Shown one piece after another: positions 41,691 to 49,878 of a stretch of 64,000 bases of DNA. The notes under the pieces are model-generated. The model ran no database searches, had not been told where the DNA came from, and saw only the letters and a program-made list of their open reading frames with translations. The position numbers and the translations under genes were made by a program. The number at the start of each line of letters is the position of its first letter. The first letter of the stretch is position 1. This DNA comes from UBA7662 sp943369355 (GTDB lineage: Bacteria > Bacteroidota > Bacteroidia > UBA7662), in contig CALRMX020000004.1 of NCBI GenBank assembly GCA_943369355.1, forward strand, positions 124,001 through 188,000. The letters are read 5' to 3'.

Positions 41691-41691
41691 C

Positions 41692-41734
41692 AAAAAACCC
41701 GGTACTACCGCTGGACGTAGTATCGGGTTTTTAT
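41692..41734 (+). terminator. Terminator of the aceBA operon
   Basis: The stem aaacccggtactac / gtagtatcgggttt (14 bp with one G-T pair) has loop cgctggac and a T-rich tail. Confidence 0.88.
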
Positions 41735-41745
41735 TTATTGTTTTG

Positions 41746-41753
41746 TATATTCG
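41746..41753 (+). promoter_or_regulatory. Candidate -7 box of the 152-residue secreted protein
   Basis: TATATTCG is one change from TAnnTTTG and lies 20 bases before the ATG at 41774. Confidence 0.4.
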
Positions 41754-41773
41754 GTGTTACCAAATTCGTTTAC

Positions 41774-42232
41774 ATGAAACACTTTTGGATACTCCTTTTT
41801 GTTGGCTTATCCCAGCAAGCCATTGGTCAACACGTTTACCCACTTAGTCAGCTACCCAACCGCCTATCGGTAGATAGCCTAAATGCGCATTATCATAGCG
41901 CGCTAAACGTAGACCCGTCGCAGGCCGTATTTCAAAACGATTCCATTTTTCTTGAAAAATATGCAGCGTTTTTAGGCGACTTAGCGCAACAATTAAAAAG
42001 CGATGGCGTGGAGTTAAAATATAAGCTCAACGGATTTCTCATGGTGTATTTTCATAAAACTGGGCAAGTAGCGTATTTCTTGTATCAACTCAATGCCAGC
42101 TGGCCACCCGAGAAATTGAAGTTATTCGAAAGCTCGGTTGAGCGTTTTATTCAAACAAACAAACTGGACATGAGTGCCAACACACCCTTTCGACAGTGCG
42201 GAGGCGTAACCATACCCAAAAATGTAGAATAG
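41774..42232 (+). CDS. Small exported protein of unknown function
   Basis: A 152-residue protein. The signal peptide is clear (HFWILLFVGLSQQAIGQ). The mature part has no recognisable domain: a helical region (KYAAFLGDLAQQLKSDG), a central hydrophobic strand (LNGFLMVYFHKTGQVAYFLYQL) and a C-terminal QCGGVTIPK with one Cys. The start at 41774 gives the signal peptide directly; an upstream in-frame start adds an unnatural leader. Flanked by terminators on both sides, so it is a single-gene unit. Confidence 0.7.
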   Translation: MKHFWILLFVGLSQQAIGQHVYPLSQLPNRLSVDSLNAHYHSALNVDPSQAVFQNDSIFLEKYAAFLGDLAQQLKSDGVELKYKLNGFLMVYFHKTGQVAYFLYQLNASWPPEKLKLFESSVERFIQTNKLDMSANTPFRQCGGVTIPKNVE

Positions 42233-42249
42233 CTCAGTTAAACATGAAA

Positions 42250-42278
42250 AAGGCCTGCTGTTGTTAGCAGGCCTTATC
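42250..42278. terminator. Bidirectional terminator, secreted protein / gpmA
   Basis: aaggcctgct / agcaggcctt, 10 bp with loop gttgtt, between two convergent genes. A-run on one side and T on the other allow use on both strands. Confidence 0.85.
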
Positions 42279-42279
42279 C

Positions 42280-42885
42280 TTACAAATATCTTTTTTCTAC
42301 CACGTTGAGTTCGCCATCGAGCTCATAAAGCCGAGGTTGACCGGTGGGAATTTCAAACTTGAGAATTTCGTCGGGCGTCATCTTCTCGAGGAACATCACC
42401 AAAGCCCGGAGGCTGTTGCCGTGGGCAGCGATGATGATGTTTTTGCCAGCACGGAGTTTGGGGGCTATTTCTGCTTCGAAGTACGGTATTACCCTATCGG
42501 CAGTATCCTTCAAGCTTTCACCACCCGGAGGAGCAATATCGAACGATCGTCGCCAAATCAGCACCTGCTCATCACCATATTTTGCTGCTGTATCGGCTTT
42601 GTTGAGACCTTGCAAATCACCATACATACGTTCGTTTAATGCTTCGTTTCGCGTTTCCGGAATTTCGGGGTGATTTGCACTTTTGAGTGCAAGACGTAAG
42701 GTATTTTGAGCGCGCTGTAAGGAAGAGGTGTAGGCTTCATCGAATTTAAAGCCGACCAGCTTATCACCAGCAGCCGTTGCCTCGGCTTCGCCTTGAGCCG
42801 AAAGAGGTACGTCTACCCAGCCTGTAAAACGATTTTCAAGATTCCATTGCGACTGTCCGTGTCGGATAATTACAAGTTGTGCCAT
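42280..42885 (-). CDS. gpmA: 2,3-bisphosphoglycerate-dependent phosphoglycerate mutase
   Basis: A 201-residue enzyme interconverting 3- and 2-phosphoglycerate. The phospho-His motif RHGQSQWN (~8-15) and the second His in AAHGNSLRAL (~155) are present, with NERMYGDLQG in between. It is shorter than the 230-250-residue E. coli form, as in other compact bacterial dPGMs. The ATG giving MAQLVIIRHG is preferred to an upstream non-ATG start. It follows the DUF721 gene by 8 bases. Confidence 0.95.
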   Translation of the reverse strand: MAQLVIIRHGQSQWNLENRFTGWVDVPLSAQGEAEATAAGDKLVGFKFDEAYTSSLQRAQNTLRLALKSANHPEIPETRNEALNERMYGDLQGLNKADTAAKYGDEQVLIWRRSFDIAPPGGESLKDTADRVIPYFEAEIAPKLRAGKNIIIAAHGNSLRALVMFLEKMTPDEILKFEIPTGQPRLYELDGELNVVEKRYL

Positions 42886-42893
42886 ATGGGGTA

Positions 42894-43187
42894 TCAAATA
42901 AATATCAAGTCGGTTACCCGTCCGTTTCCAAAACGGGCGTTTATTTTTTCCAATAGTTGTGTTTTGGCATACATCAGCTCTTGCCGCAGTGCTGCAGAAG
43001 AGATGCGCACCAATATTCTACTGCCGTTCAAGTACAGTGATTCGGTTTGTCGCGCACCCTCAGGGCCTAGAAGTTCGTCCCAAAGTTGGTGCAACTGCAC
43101 TTCATCGAGTTTGGCTCGCATCTGGTAACGCGACACGAGCTGTTCGAGGAGCTCACCTAAGGGTTGCTCTTTCCCGCGTATGGCCAT
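42894..43187 (-). CDS. DUF721 (DciA-like) protein
   Basis: A 97-residue DUF721 protein: LGELLEQLVSRYQMRAKLDEVQLHQLWDELLG, then LYLNGSRILVRISSAALRQELMYAKTQLL. The family includes DciA, a replicative-helicase loader of many bacteria, so a link to DnaB is plausible. The gene starts one base into the lipA stop codon (TAATG). Confidence 0.85.
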   Translation of the reverse strand: MAIRGKEQPLGELLEQLVSRYQMRAKLDEVQLHQLWDELLGPEGARQTESLYLNGSRILVRISSAALRQELMYAKTQLLEKINARFGNGRVTDLIFI

Positions 43188-44059
43188 TACAGATGGCGTT
43201 CGGCGTGGTACGAAGAACGAACAAGTGGCCCGCTTTCAACGAACTTGAAGCCTTTTTGGTACCCAACCTCTTCGTAGTGTTTAAAGAGCTCAGGGGTGAT
43301 AAATTCTGCCACCTCTAAGTGCATTTTAGTCGGTTGCAAATATTGCCCAATCGTTAACACATCGCAGCCATGCGCCACCAAATCGTCCATAATTTCGTAA
43401 ACCTCTTCGGGGGTTTCACCCAAACCAACCATAAAACCCGTCTTGGTGCGCAGGCCATACGCTTTTATTCGTTGAATTTGCTCGAGGCTTCTTTCGTATT
43501 TGGCTTGTGGCCGCACAGTGCGATACAAACGCTTAACGGTTTCCATATTGTGCGACACCACATGTGGCCTTTCGGCAAGGATGGTTTCTAACGCCTCCCA
43601 GTTACCCTTTACATCGGGAATCAACGTTTCCATAGTTGTATTGGGAGCTTCCTTTTTGATTTCGCGAATGGTAGCGGCCCAAACGCCAGCACCACGATCT
43701 TTGAGTTCATCGCGGTTAACTGAGGTAATTACAGCATGTTTTACTCCCATCAATCGAATGGCTTCAGCCACTCGGTAGGGTTCGTCGAGATCCAGTTCGG
43801 TTGGTCTACCCGTGGCAACAGCACAGAACGAACAGCCACGTGTGCAAACGTTGCCCAGTATCATAAAAGTTGCTGTGCCTGCACCCCAGCATTCACCCAT
43901 ATTCGGACAGCTGCCGCTTTCGCAGATCGTATGTAGCTTATATTCGTCTACCAGTTGCCTTACACGCAGGTATTCTTTGCCTGTGGGCAGTTTCACACGT
44001 AACCAATCGGGTTTTTTGCGGCGTTGTTCGCGAATATCCAGGACGAGAGAATCAGACAT
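43187..44059 (-). CDS. lipA: Lipoyl synthase
   Basis: A 290-residue radical-SAM enzyme inserting two sulfurs into octanoyl groups of PDH, KGDH and GcvH. The auxiliary cluster is CESGSCPNMGEC (~44-55), the radical-SAM motif CTRGCSFC (~72-79), and the C-terminal Ser in RSSYHA matches the third auxiliary-cluster ligand. It supplies lipoate for pyruvate dehydrogenase, whose E1 alpha gene lies 6.5 kb away. Confidence 0.97.
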   Translation of the reverse strand: MSDSLVLDIREQRRKKPDWLRVKLPTGKEYLRVRQLVDEYKLHTICESGSCPNMGECWGAGTATFMILGNVCTRGCSFCAVATGRPTELDLDEPYRVAEAIRLMGVKHAVITSVNRDELKDRGAGVWAATIREIKKEAPNTTMETLIPDVKGNWEALETILAERPHVVSHNMETVKRLYRTVRPQAKYERSLEQIQRIKAYGLRTKTGFMVGLGETPEEVYEIMDDLVAHGCDVLTIGQYLQPTKMHLEVAEFITPELFKHYEEVGYQKGFKFVESGPLVRSSYHAERHL

Positions 44060-44076
44060 AAAGCAAAATTACGGAA

Positions 44077-44820
44077 TTACCACCGCTTCCCGAGTTGTAC
44101 CCCGAGATAGAGTGAAAGGAAAATTTTACGGTTTTCGGCGAACGCCATGATGGGTACTTCTTTCGGGAAAATATCGGCCACGAGTCCGCATTCCAGCATA
44201 CGTACTTCTTCTGTGAAGTCACCCCACTCGAACATCAAGCCACTTTTGAGGTAAATACCTGGCTGTACTCGTATCTCATTCAAACCTTCACGAAAGCGTG
44301 AACCGCCGTAGATATTCTCGGCAAAATGTTTCGATGGATCGTAACGTTCGGTGCGTGTGGTAAAGAAAAGTGGATCGTTTGGCGAGATTTGGTAAAGTAC
44401 ATCGAGGTAAACTGGCTTGAGGAGGGCGATGGCCGCGCCGCCACTAACATGATAGCGCACTTCTACCCCTCGCTTCTCGCCTTTATCAAATATAACTTTA
44501 TGCATGCCGTAACCGATATGCGTGGTAAACATGTCGTACTGCTTACCGAAAGTATACGAACGTGGATTCTGAAAAAACTGATTTTGAACCCTCACCTCTT
44601 TGGGGTGTTTGGTGCGCCACAAATCAAACTCAAACACACGATCGAGGTTTTTCGATTTACTGATTCCGTATTTACCTCCAGCATGCCAACCTAGGGTGTG
44701 AAGCCCACCTCCACCACTCGCAAAGCGGAAATAATTGAGATTTGCCGGCTCAGGGCTATCCTGTGCCCGAGCGAACACAGTCACCAATAAAAACAGAAAG
44801 GCCCAAAAAAACTTCATCAT
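44077..44820 (-). CDS. Exported outer-membrane-like protein, unknown
   Basis: A 247-residue protein. A signal peptide (FFWAFLFLLVTVFARAQ) is followed by about ten beta-type segments with alternating aromatic residues, ending LSLYLGVQLGKRW, which suggests a small barrel. No family recognised. The second Met may be the true start. It lies 17 bases upstream of lipA on the same strand, but a shared pathway is not evident. Confidence 0.65.
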   Translation of the reverse strand: MMKFFWAFLFLLVTVFARAQDSPEPANLNYFRFASGGGGLHTLGWHAGGKYGISKSKNLDRVFEFDLWRTKHPKEVRVQNQFFQNPRSYTFGKQYDMFTTHIGYGMHKVIFDKGEKRGVEVRYHVSGGAAIALLKPVYLDVLYQISPNDPLFFTTRTERYDPSKHFAENIYGGSRFREGLNEIRVQPGIYLKSGLMFEWGDFTEEVRMLECGLVADIFPKEVPIMAFAENRKIFLSLYLGVQLGKRW

Positions 44821-44867
44821 AAATTCAAACCCTGCGGGGCAGCAAAAGTTCTCTAATTTAGCAAATT

Positions 44868-45287
44868 ATGAACACAGCCGAACTCATTTACCAAGGGGAA
44901 TTGCGTACCTCACTCAAGCATATACGCTCTGGTCAGGAAATTATTACAGATGCACCCATCGACAATCATGGAAAAGGAGAAGCATTTTCACCAACAGATT
45001 TAGTTGGTGCCGCATTTCTCAGTTGTATGACCACAGTAATGGGAATAGCAGCCAATACGCATGGCATCGACTTAATCGGACTGGAAGGAACCGTAGTGAA
45101 ACATATGGCGGTTAATCCAAGAAGAATTAGTGGCTTGGAAGTAGACTTGTACTTTCCATGGACGTACAACGAGCACAATCAAAAAATCATTGAACATACG
45201 GCCAGAACTTGCCCAGTAGCTTTGAGCCTACACCCCGATTTGGTGCAGACCATTCGTTTCCATTACGGCAAAACAAAAAACGGCTGA
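44868..45287 (+). CDS. OsmC-family protein (YhfA-like)
   Basis: A 139-residue OsmC protein. The Cys pair is in LSCMTTVMG (~55) and ARTCPVALSLHP (~115), and the domain start GELRTSLKH is typical. It would reduce organic hydroperoxides or act on thiol adducts. Its sequence differs clearly from the other OsmC protein in the window, so they are not recent duplicates. The YtxJ bacilliredoxin gene is convergent, 17 bases away. Confidence 0.9.
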   Translation: MNTAELIYQGELRTSLKHIRSGQEIITDAPIDNHGKGEAFSPTDLVGAAFLSCMTTVMGIAANTHGIDLIGLEGTVVKHMAVNPRRISGLEVDLYFPWTYNEHNQKIIEHTARTCPVALSLHPDLVQTIRFHYGKTKNG

Positions 45288-45304
45288 AACAGCCGTGGAT
45301 GGAG

Positions 45305-45637
45305 TTAATTAAGTACTGGTATTGCCTCCGGTCGCACGTCGAAGTGGGAGGCGTTAAAAATACACTTGCCTTCATGCAACAAAAGAAGCTGTGGCGATTC
45401 GTGTACCACGCCCGTGCGTTCAGCGAGTGCATTCGAGATATCTCGGTGAGCAATTAAATCTAAATACACCACTTCTACCTCTTCGGGTATTTGGTGGCTA
45501 CCACGTTGCATGCGCCCTAACGCTGCAGCACTAATCGAACAGCGGGTACTGTGTTTAAAAAACAACACCGGCTGTTTGTACGAACGTTCGAACCAACTGT
45601 TGAGCTCCGACAGCTGCGTAAGTTCGTGCCAAGCCAT
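45305..45637 (-). CDS. ytxJ: YtxJ-type monothiol bacilliredoxin
   Basis: A 110-residue thioredoxin-fold protein. The active site FKHSTRCSISAAAL (Cys ~33) has a single Cys in place of CxxC, the hallmark of YtxJ/BrxC. It de-bacillithiolates proteins in bacteria that make bacillithiol, as many Bacteroidota do. SPQLLLLHEGK holds the cis-Pro loop. It begins 2 bases after a mini-lipoprotein gene on the same strand and is the third gene of a small operon. Confidence 0.9.
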   Translation of the reverse strand: MAWHELTQLSELNSWFERSYKQPVLFFKHSTRCSISAAALGRMQRGSHQIPEEVEVVYLDLIAHRDISNALAERTGVVHESPQLLLLHEGKCIFNASHFDVRPEAIPVLN

Positions 45638-45639
45638 GC

Positions 45640-45762
45640 TTAAGCTCTACTGGCTGGACGCTCGGTTTCTGCTTTGGTAAAAGCAGGACACTGGTTGCGG
45701 TTGCAGCTGCTCATGGCTAGACCAGCGAGAAGCAATACGGCGATCACTACGACTTTTTTCAT
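45640..45762 (-). CDS. Mini-lipoprotein with SSC-x3-x-CPA motif (B)
   Basis: A 40-residue protein found by translating the gap upstream of ytxJ. A hydrophobic leader (VVVIAVLLLAGLAM) runs to SSCNRNQCPAF; the first Cys is a lipidation candidate. Mature part only about 21 residues. It repeats the NxCPA motif of the upstream mini-lipoprotein. I do not recognise the family; a thiol-related role is inferred from ytxJ next to it. Confidence 0.75.
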   Translation of the reverse strand: MKKVVVIAVLLLAGLAMSSCNRNQCPAFTKAETERPASRA

Positions 45763-45766
45763 TTCT

Positions 45767-45934
45767 TCAGGGTTTTATTCCGAAGATGTCCCGATTTTGG
45801 CGGTACAACTTCTTTTTCTTTTTTGGTGGTTTTACTTTTCGTTGGTCAAGCTGGATGTAGGCTGGGCAGCTGTTCTTCTGACAGCTACTCAAAACTATGC
45901 CCAAGCTAAAAACGACAAGCAAAAATCGTTTCAT
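45767..45934 (-). CDS. Mini-lipoprotein with SSC-x3-x-CPA motif (A)
   Basis: A 55-residue protein. The leader (FLLVVFSLGIVLSSC) is a good lipobox with lipid Cys at ~18; QKNSCPAYIQLD follows, then a very basic segment (KPPKKKKKLYRQ). It starts the operon, with only 4 bases to mini-lipoprotein B and 41 bases to the divergent methyltransferase gene. The shared CPA motif shows the two lipoproteins are paralogues. Confidence 0.75.
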   Translation of the reverse strand: MKRFLLVVFSLGIVLSSCQKNSCPAYIQLDQRKVKPPKKKKKLYRQNRDIFGIKP

Positions 45935-45975
45935 TGCAGTTCACAAACAACGAAGTAACGGAAAAATTCTCCGAA

Positions 45976-47169
45976 ATGCCTGCTAATCCGCAAATCCTAT
46001 CCGTGCTAACCAGTATAAATGCGCAAAAGTTTCTTGAAGCGTATTCTTTTTCCGACCATAAACTCCTGCAAAAGGAAGCTCGCTCCCGTTTTGGGGCAGA
46101 TGCCCCGCTGATTTTGCAACAGTTGGAGCTGCTTCAAAAAGCAAAAACCAAGGCACCTGAACTTGCCGCTCACGGCTGGCTATTCACCCGTCAGAGTTAT
46201 GAGCAGGCAAGCTCGGCAGCTACCGCTCTATTTAAGCAGAAGCTTATTCGTGGTAAGCACCTGATCGACCTTACGGCAGGTGCAGGTATTGACGGCTGGT
46301 ATTTAAGTAAGCATTATGAACTAACACGGTTGGTAGAAGCCAATGTTGAACGGGCGGCATTACTTGGGCATAATTTCCGTCAAGTCGCACAAGTTGAGGT
46401 AGTGCATGCCACTGCTGAAGAGCAAATTGACCGGTTAGAAGAAAATGCTACCGTATACATCGACCCAGACCGCCGCCCAGGTGGGCAGCGTGTAAATGGG
46501 CTAGAGCAAAGTTTGCCCGATATTTTGGCTTTACTGCCGCAACTACGCGCCAAAAAATCAGATGTTTGGATCAAGGCATCACCCATGTTAGACATTAGCC
46601 TGTTGCGCAATCAACTCGGCAGCAATACCGATATCTGGTGTATTGCTGTTGATCAAGAAATGAAAGAGCTCTTGCTTCATCCCGATGGAAACGGCTCGCT
46701 AGAGGCCGTAAGGCTGCATGAAAATGGACAAATACTCCATCGCTACTCGGAAGATGCAAAAGTAAACACCGAAGCGAATTTGGTAGCAGATGCACAAATT
46801 GGCGACTGGTTTGTAGAGCCGCACGTTGCGCTAATCAAAAGTAGACTGGCGCGAAAGTATGCAGCTCAACAAGGGTGGAAGGCATTCAATAAAGTTGCCG
46901 ACTATTACTTCGGTGCTGAGGCGGGAAGCGATGCCGAAGGAAGGTGGTTTCGGATAGAACAGCTGTGGCCGTATAAACCCAAACTGTTGCCTGTATGGCT
47001 GAAAGAGGCTGGCATAATCAAAGCCAATATTGCCAAGCGTGATTTTTTCCTAGACGTAGCAGCCTTGCGCAAAGTGCTTCGGCTGGCCGATGGTGGCGAC
47101 GATTATTTGTTTTTCACCAAAAATAAAAACGGCGACCCGCTAGTAGTGCACGGCCGCCGTTCTATCTGA
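45976..47169 (+). CDS. THUMP-like SAM-dependent methyltransferase
   Basis: A 397-residue protein. The Rossmann-fold SAM site is LIDLTAGAGIDGWYLSKH (~98-115), with VYIDPDRRPGG (~170) as the catalytic-loop region. The C-terminal ~120 residues form the small THUMP-like domain seen with this family, which suggests RNA methylation. The ATG at 45976 is preferred to an upstream TTG. It is divergent from the YtxJ operon. The substrate is not known for this family. Confidence 0.8.
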   Translation: MPANPQILSVLTSINAQKFLEAYSFSDHKLLQKEARSRFGADAPLILQQLELLQKAKTKAPELAAHGWLFTRQSYEQASSAATALFKQKLIRGKHLIDLTAGAGIDGWYLSKHYELTRLVEANVERAALLGHNFRQVAQVEVVHATAEEQIDRLEENATVYIDPDRRPGGQRVNGLEQSLPDILALLPQLRAKKSDVWIKASPMLDISLLRNQLGSNTDIWCIAVDQEMKELLLHPDGNGSLEAVRLHENGQILHRYSEDAKVNTEANLVADAQIGDWFVEPHVALIKSRLARKYAAQQGWKAFNKVADYYFGAEAGSDAEGRWFRIEQLWPYKPKLLPVWLKEAGIIKANIAKRDFFLDVAALRKVLRLADGGDDYLFFTKNKNGDPLVVHGRRSI

Positions 47170-47180
47170 ATAATTAGCCT

Positions 47181-48272
47181 TTATGGACTAACAAAGCTGA
47201 TCGAGAGATTCACGTACGGGGTATTCCCGATGGTATTGAGCATGGCAAAAGACTGACTTCCAAAAAAGCCCCTGAAAAACTCGTTTCCATTGGGAAGGTA
47301 GTCGGCATCGAAACTAAAGTTGAGCCGATATCCCAACTGCGCACCCAGCCAAAAGAAACCGTACAATTGACGCTGGTATTCAATCCGAGGACGAATCTCA
47401 CCGCGTCGAATTTCCAAGCTCTGTGTTGGGTCCGACAAAGCGTTGATTCGATAGCTCTGCCCTTCTAGTTCGAAACCGGCGAGTAACATACTGGTGGTGC
47501 TAAAATTGTAGCGCACTGCACCACGTGCTGGTAAAAGCGATTCAATTCCCCACTTTCTATCCACTGAAGTCCAGTTGTACATAAAAATGGGAATCCAGTT
47601 CATGGCGCCCACGCGGTACGTCCGCGATAAACCTACCGCCCATTGTTTTCTGTCGTTGGGGCGTTTTCCCCACAACCCAGCAGCAGAATAGCGCAGTTCA
47701 TTTTGTAATCCTGTACCAAAGTCGCCACTCATATCGGCCGATCCTTGAAAGAGCAAAAACTGGTATTCGTTCAAAGGCTTATAAATAGTAGTATTCAAGC
47801 CCATGGTGCGCAATCCGTTTTTATTCATCTCCCGCAGAACACCCGAAGCCGAACTATCTCCAGCAATATCTTCAATTCGATAGGCCGTATTCCAGAAGTT
47901 GGCTCCCATTTGCCAGGTGAAGTTATTCCGAGAGATAACGGGAATGTTGGCCGATATACGCAAACCACCTGTTGAAACCGCTCTTCCAGTGGCTTGACTA
48001 GCGGCTGGAACTTCATCCTTTTCACCATAAGCACCTATTCTCGAAAAGGTCATGTTGTATGGCCCCTGAAAATCCCAACCTACGGTGACAAAACGTTGCG
48101 GTGTACCACCAACAATGCGCGCATTAGCATAGGTTTTTACGCCCGAACCATCTGCATAAGTAACGTCGCCATACTGATCGTAATCTTCATCGTCGGTCGA
48201 GCTTGTATCGGTTACCTGTGCATGACTGTAGGTGGCGGCAAAAAGAAGTAAATAGACGAAAAACCGTTTCAT
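47181..48272 (-). CDS. Outer-membrane beta-barrel protein, DUF6268-like
   Basis: A 363-residue exported protein. After a signal peptide (VYLLLFAATYSHAQ) and an acidic linker (STDDEDYDQYGD), a run of strands with alternating aromatic residues fills the rest, ending YVNLSISFVSP with a terminal aromatic-containing strand. The pattern fits DUF6268-type barrels, but the match is from memory. It lies 2 bases downstream of the DUF2147 gene in a minus-strand group with the small lipoprotein. Confidence 0.7.
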   Translation of the reverse strand: MKRFFVYLLLFAATYSHAQVTDTSSTDDEDYDQYGDVTYADGSGVKTYANARIVGGTPQRFVTVGWDFQGPYNMTFSRIGAYGEKDEVPAASQATGRAVSTGGLRISANIPVISRNNFTWQMGANFWNTAYRIEDIAGDSSASGVLREMNKNGLRTMGLNTTIYKPLNEYQFLLFQGSADMSGDFGTGLQNELRYSAAGLWGKRPNDRKQWAVGLSRTYRVGAMNWIPIFMYNWTSVDRKWGIESLLPARGAVRYNFSTTSMLLAGFELEGQSYRINALSDPTQSLEIRRGEIRPRIEYQRQLYGFFWLGAQLGYRLNFSFDADYLPNGNEFFRGFFGSQSFAMLNTIGNTPYVNLSISFVSP

Positions 48273-48274
48273 AC

Positions 48275-48745
48275 TTACTTTTTAAGCGCCACGCGCTTCC
48301 AAACATCGGTACGGCCAAAGGTTTTTACACCGATATATCCGCGAATGTCTAGGGTATTATTGTCTTTGGCCTTTATCACACAGCTGTACGTATTCCCGTT
48401 TTCTGGATCGTAAATGGTACCTTCAGTCCATTCGCCATCGCCTGTGTAGCGGAAGTCCTTGAGCAAGCGGTAACCCTTGAGCGGCACTTTACGCATCGAC
48501 TCATCGGGATTGTTTTTATCTACTTTCGGCTGACCATTGGCTGGGTCGTTAGGTTCACGTAGCCATACGATTTTGCCATAGTACTTGTCTCCAATTTTCT
48601 CCACCTTCACCCGGGCTTTTCCGTGGCTAGGTTCCCATACTCCCACCAACACATCGCCACCAGTGGCTTCTTGTGCATTTGCCCAATTTTGTAACCCAGT
48701 GAAGAGTACGGTAAGCAAAAACAGCTTGAAAAGATTCTTTCTCAT
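48275..48745 (-). CDS. DUF2147 periplasmic protein
   Basis: A 156-residue exported protein with a signal peptide to about residue 24 (NWANA). GVWEPSHGKARVKVEKIGDKYYGKIVWL and the later RYTGDGEWTEGTIYDPENGNTYSC, IRGYIGVKTFGRTDVW are the family signature. A lipocalin-like barrel is likely; the ligand is unknown. It sits between a lipoprotein gene and the DUF6268-like gene on the same strand. Confidence 0.88.
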   Translation of the reverse strand: MRKNLFKLFLLTVLFTGLQNWANAQEATGGDVLVGVWEPSHGKARVKVEKIGDKYYGKIVWLREPNDPANGQPKVDKNNPDESMRKVPLKGYRLLKDFRYTGDGEWTEGTIYDPENGNTYSCVIKAKDNNTLDIRGYIGVKTFGRTDVWKRVALKK

Positions 48746-48764
48746 AATTCTGTTCAGTTTAAGT

Positions 48765-49256
48765 TTAATTGGTTTCTATTTCAAAAACTACTTTGGCTTT
48801 CAAAACGAGATTTTCGTCGCGATCGCCTGTGAAATTAACATCGGCTACCAAAGTTAATGCCGGAAGTTTAAGTAGGGCCGCAATTTCCTCTTGTTCGTCG
48901 GCAACCACTAGCTCAAGGCTCGAAGCTCCTTGCGGGACGGGGTTGAGCACAGCCACACGTTGCATGTTTACACCTTCACCAGTGATTTGAAAGGTGATGT
49001 CGCGAAGGAGCGATAAATCAGCAACACTGTCACAGCTGATGACGATACTTTTAACCCGAGCTGATTGTATGCTCTGGGGATCGATTTGTCGCTGAGCCAA
49101 GTCAATTTGCCAGTTACCAGAAGCGGTGTTGGCACCATCAAACAAAGGCCCTTCGGCCGTAAGGATTACTTCAGGAGTTTCTAGCTCAACGAGCTGAGGC
49201 TTACTACAGGCTACAGTTGCAGCCAGTGCAACGAATAGCAAAAAGCGGTTTAACAT
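48765..49256 (-). CDS. Lipoprotein of unknown function
   Basis: A 163-residue lipoprotein with lipobox ATVACS (lipid Cys ~17). The mature part is beta-rich with Asp/Ser-rich turns (VISCDSVADLSLLRDITF) and a C-terminal strand pair (LVADVNFTG, LVLKAKVVFEIE), which might be an Ig-like sandwich. No family recognised. The ATG giving MLNRFLLFV is chosen because it starts the signal peptide. It heads a group of three envelope genes. Confidence 0.7.
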   Translation of the reverse strand: MLNRFLLFVALAATVACSKPQLVELETPEVILTAEGPLFDGANTASGNWQIDLAQRQIDPQSIQSARVKSIVISCDSVADLSLLRDITFQITGEGVNMQRVAVLNPVPQGASSLELVVADEQEEIAALLKLPALTLVADVNFTGDRDENLVLKAKVVFEIETN

Positions 49257-49354
49257 GGTTGGATTATTTGGGTAACACACAAAATAGGGTTATCGAGCAC
49301 AAACATCCAAATCGTATGAAAGTTTAATAAATATTTCCGTAAAAAGATGAATCC

Positions 49355-49384
49355 ACAAAAAAACCGGCTTTCGCCGGTTTTTGT
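49355..49384 (-). terminator. Terminator of the ribH operon
   Basis: On the minus strand, acaaaaaccggc / gccggtttttttgt with a GAAA loop and a T-run, five bases after the ribH stop. Confidence 0.88.
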
Positions 49385-49389
49385 GATGC

Positions 49390-49878
49390 TTATATCTTTT
49401 GCTTCATGGCTAACATCTGAAGCGCTGTGGCTGCTGCTTCGGTGCCTTTGTTGCCGTGTTTCCCACCAGCTCTATCGAGCGCTTGGGCTTTGTTTAATAC
49501 AGTTATCACCCCAAAAACGAATGGTTTGTTGTGCTTAAGATTCAAATCCATCAAACCATGAGCGACCGCTTCGCTGATAAACTCAAAATGTGGCGTTTCG
49601 CCTTTGATTAAACAGCCTAAAGCAAGTACCGCATCCGCCTTCCATTCGGTGGCTAACCATTGCGCTGCCAGCGGGAGCTCAAAACTACCGGGTACTTTTT
49701 GAACATAAATATGTCCAGGTAAAATTCCGTGATCAAGCAAACACTCCATGGCCCCATCTTCAAGGGCTTGGGTGATGTGGGTATTCCAGTTGGCCGTTAC
49801 AATTGCAATTCGCAATTTTTCGACTTTCCTGAGCTTTACCCTTTCGTGCTCCGATAAGTTTTTACCCGCCGTTGCCAT
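49390..49878 (-). CDS. ribH: 6,7-dimethyl-8-ribityllumazine synthase
   Basis: A 162-residue enzyme of riboflavin synthesis. VTANWNTHITQALEDGA (~33-49) holds the Trp-Asn of the pyrimidine site, VPGSFELPLAAQWLA (~78-92) the phosphate region, LGCLIKGETPHFEFIS (~107-122) the catalytic-His segment, and AGGKHGNKGTEAA the C-terminus. It forms icosahedral or pentameric shells. Its start shares a base with the TPR gene stop. A terminator follows. Confidence 0.96.
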   Translation of the reverse strand: MATAGKNLSEHERVKLRKVEKLRIAIVTANWNTHITQALEDGAMECLLDHGILPGHIYVQKVPGSFELPLAAQWLATEWKADAVLALGCLIKGETPHFEFISEAVAHGLMDLNLKHNKPFVFGVITVLNKAQALDRAGGKHGNKGTEAAATALQMLAMKQKI

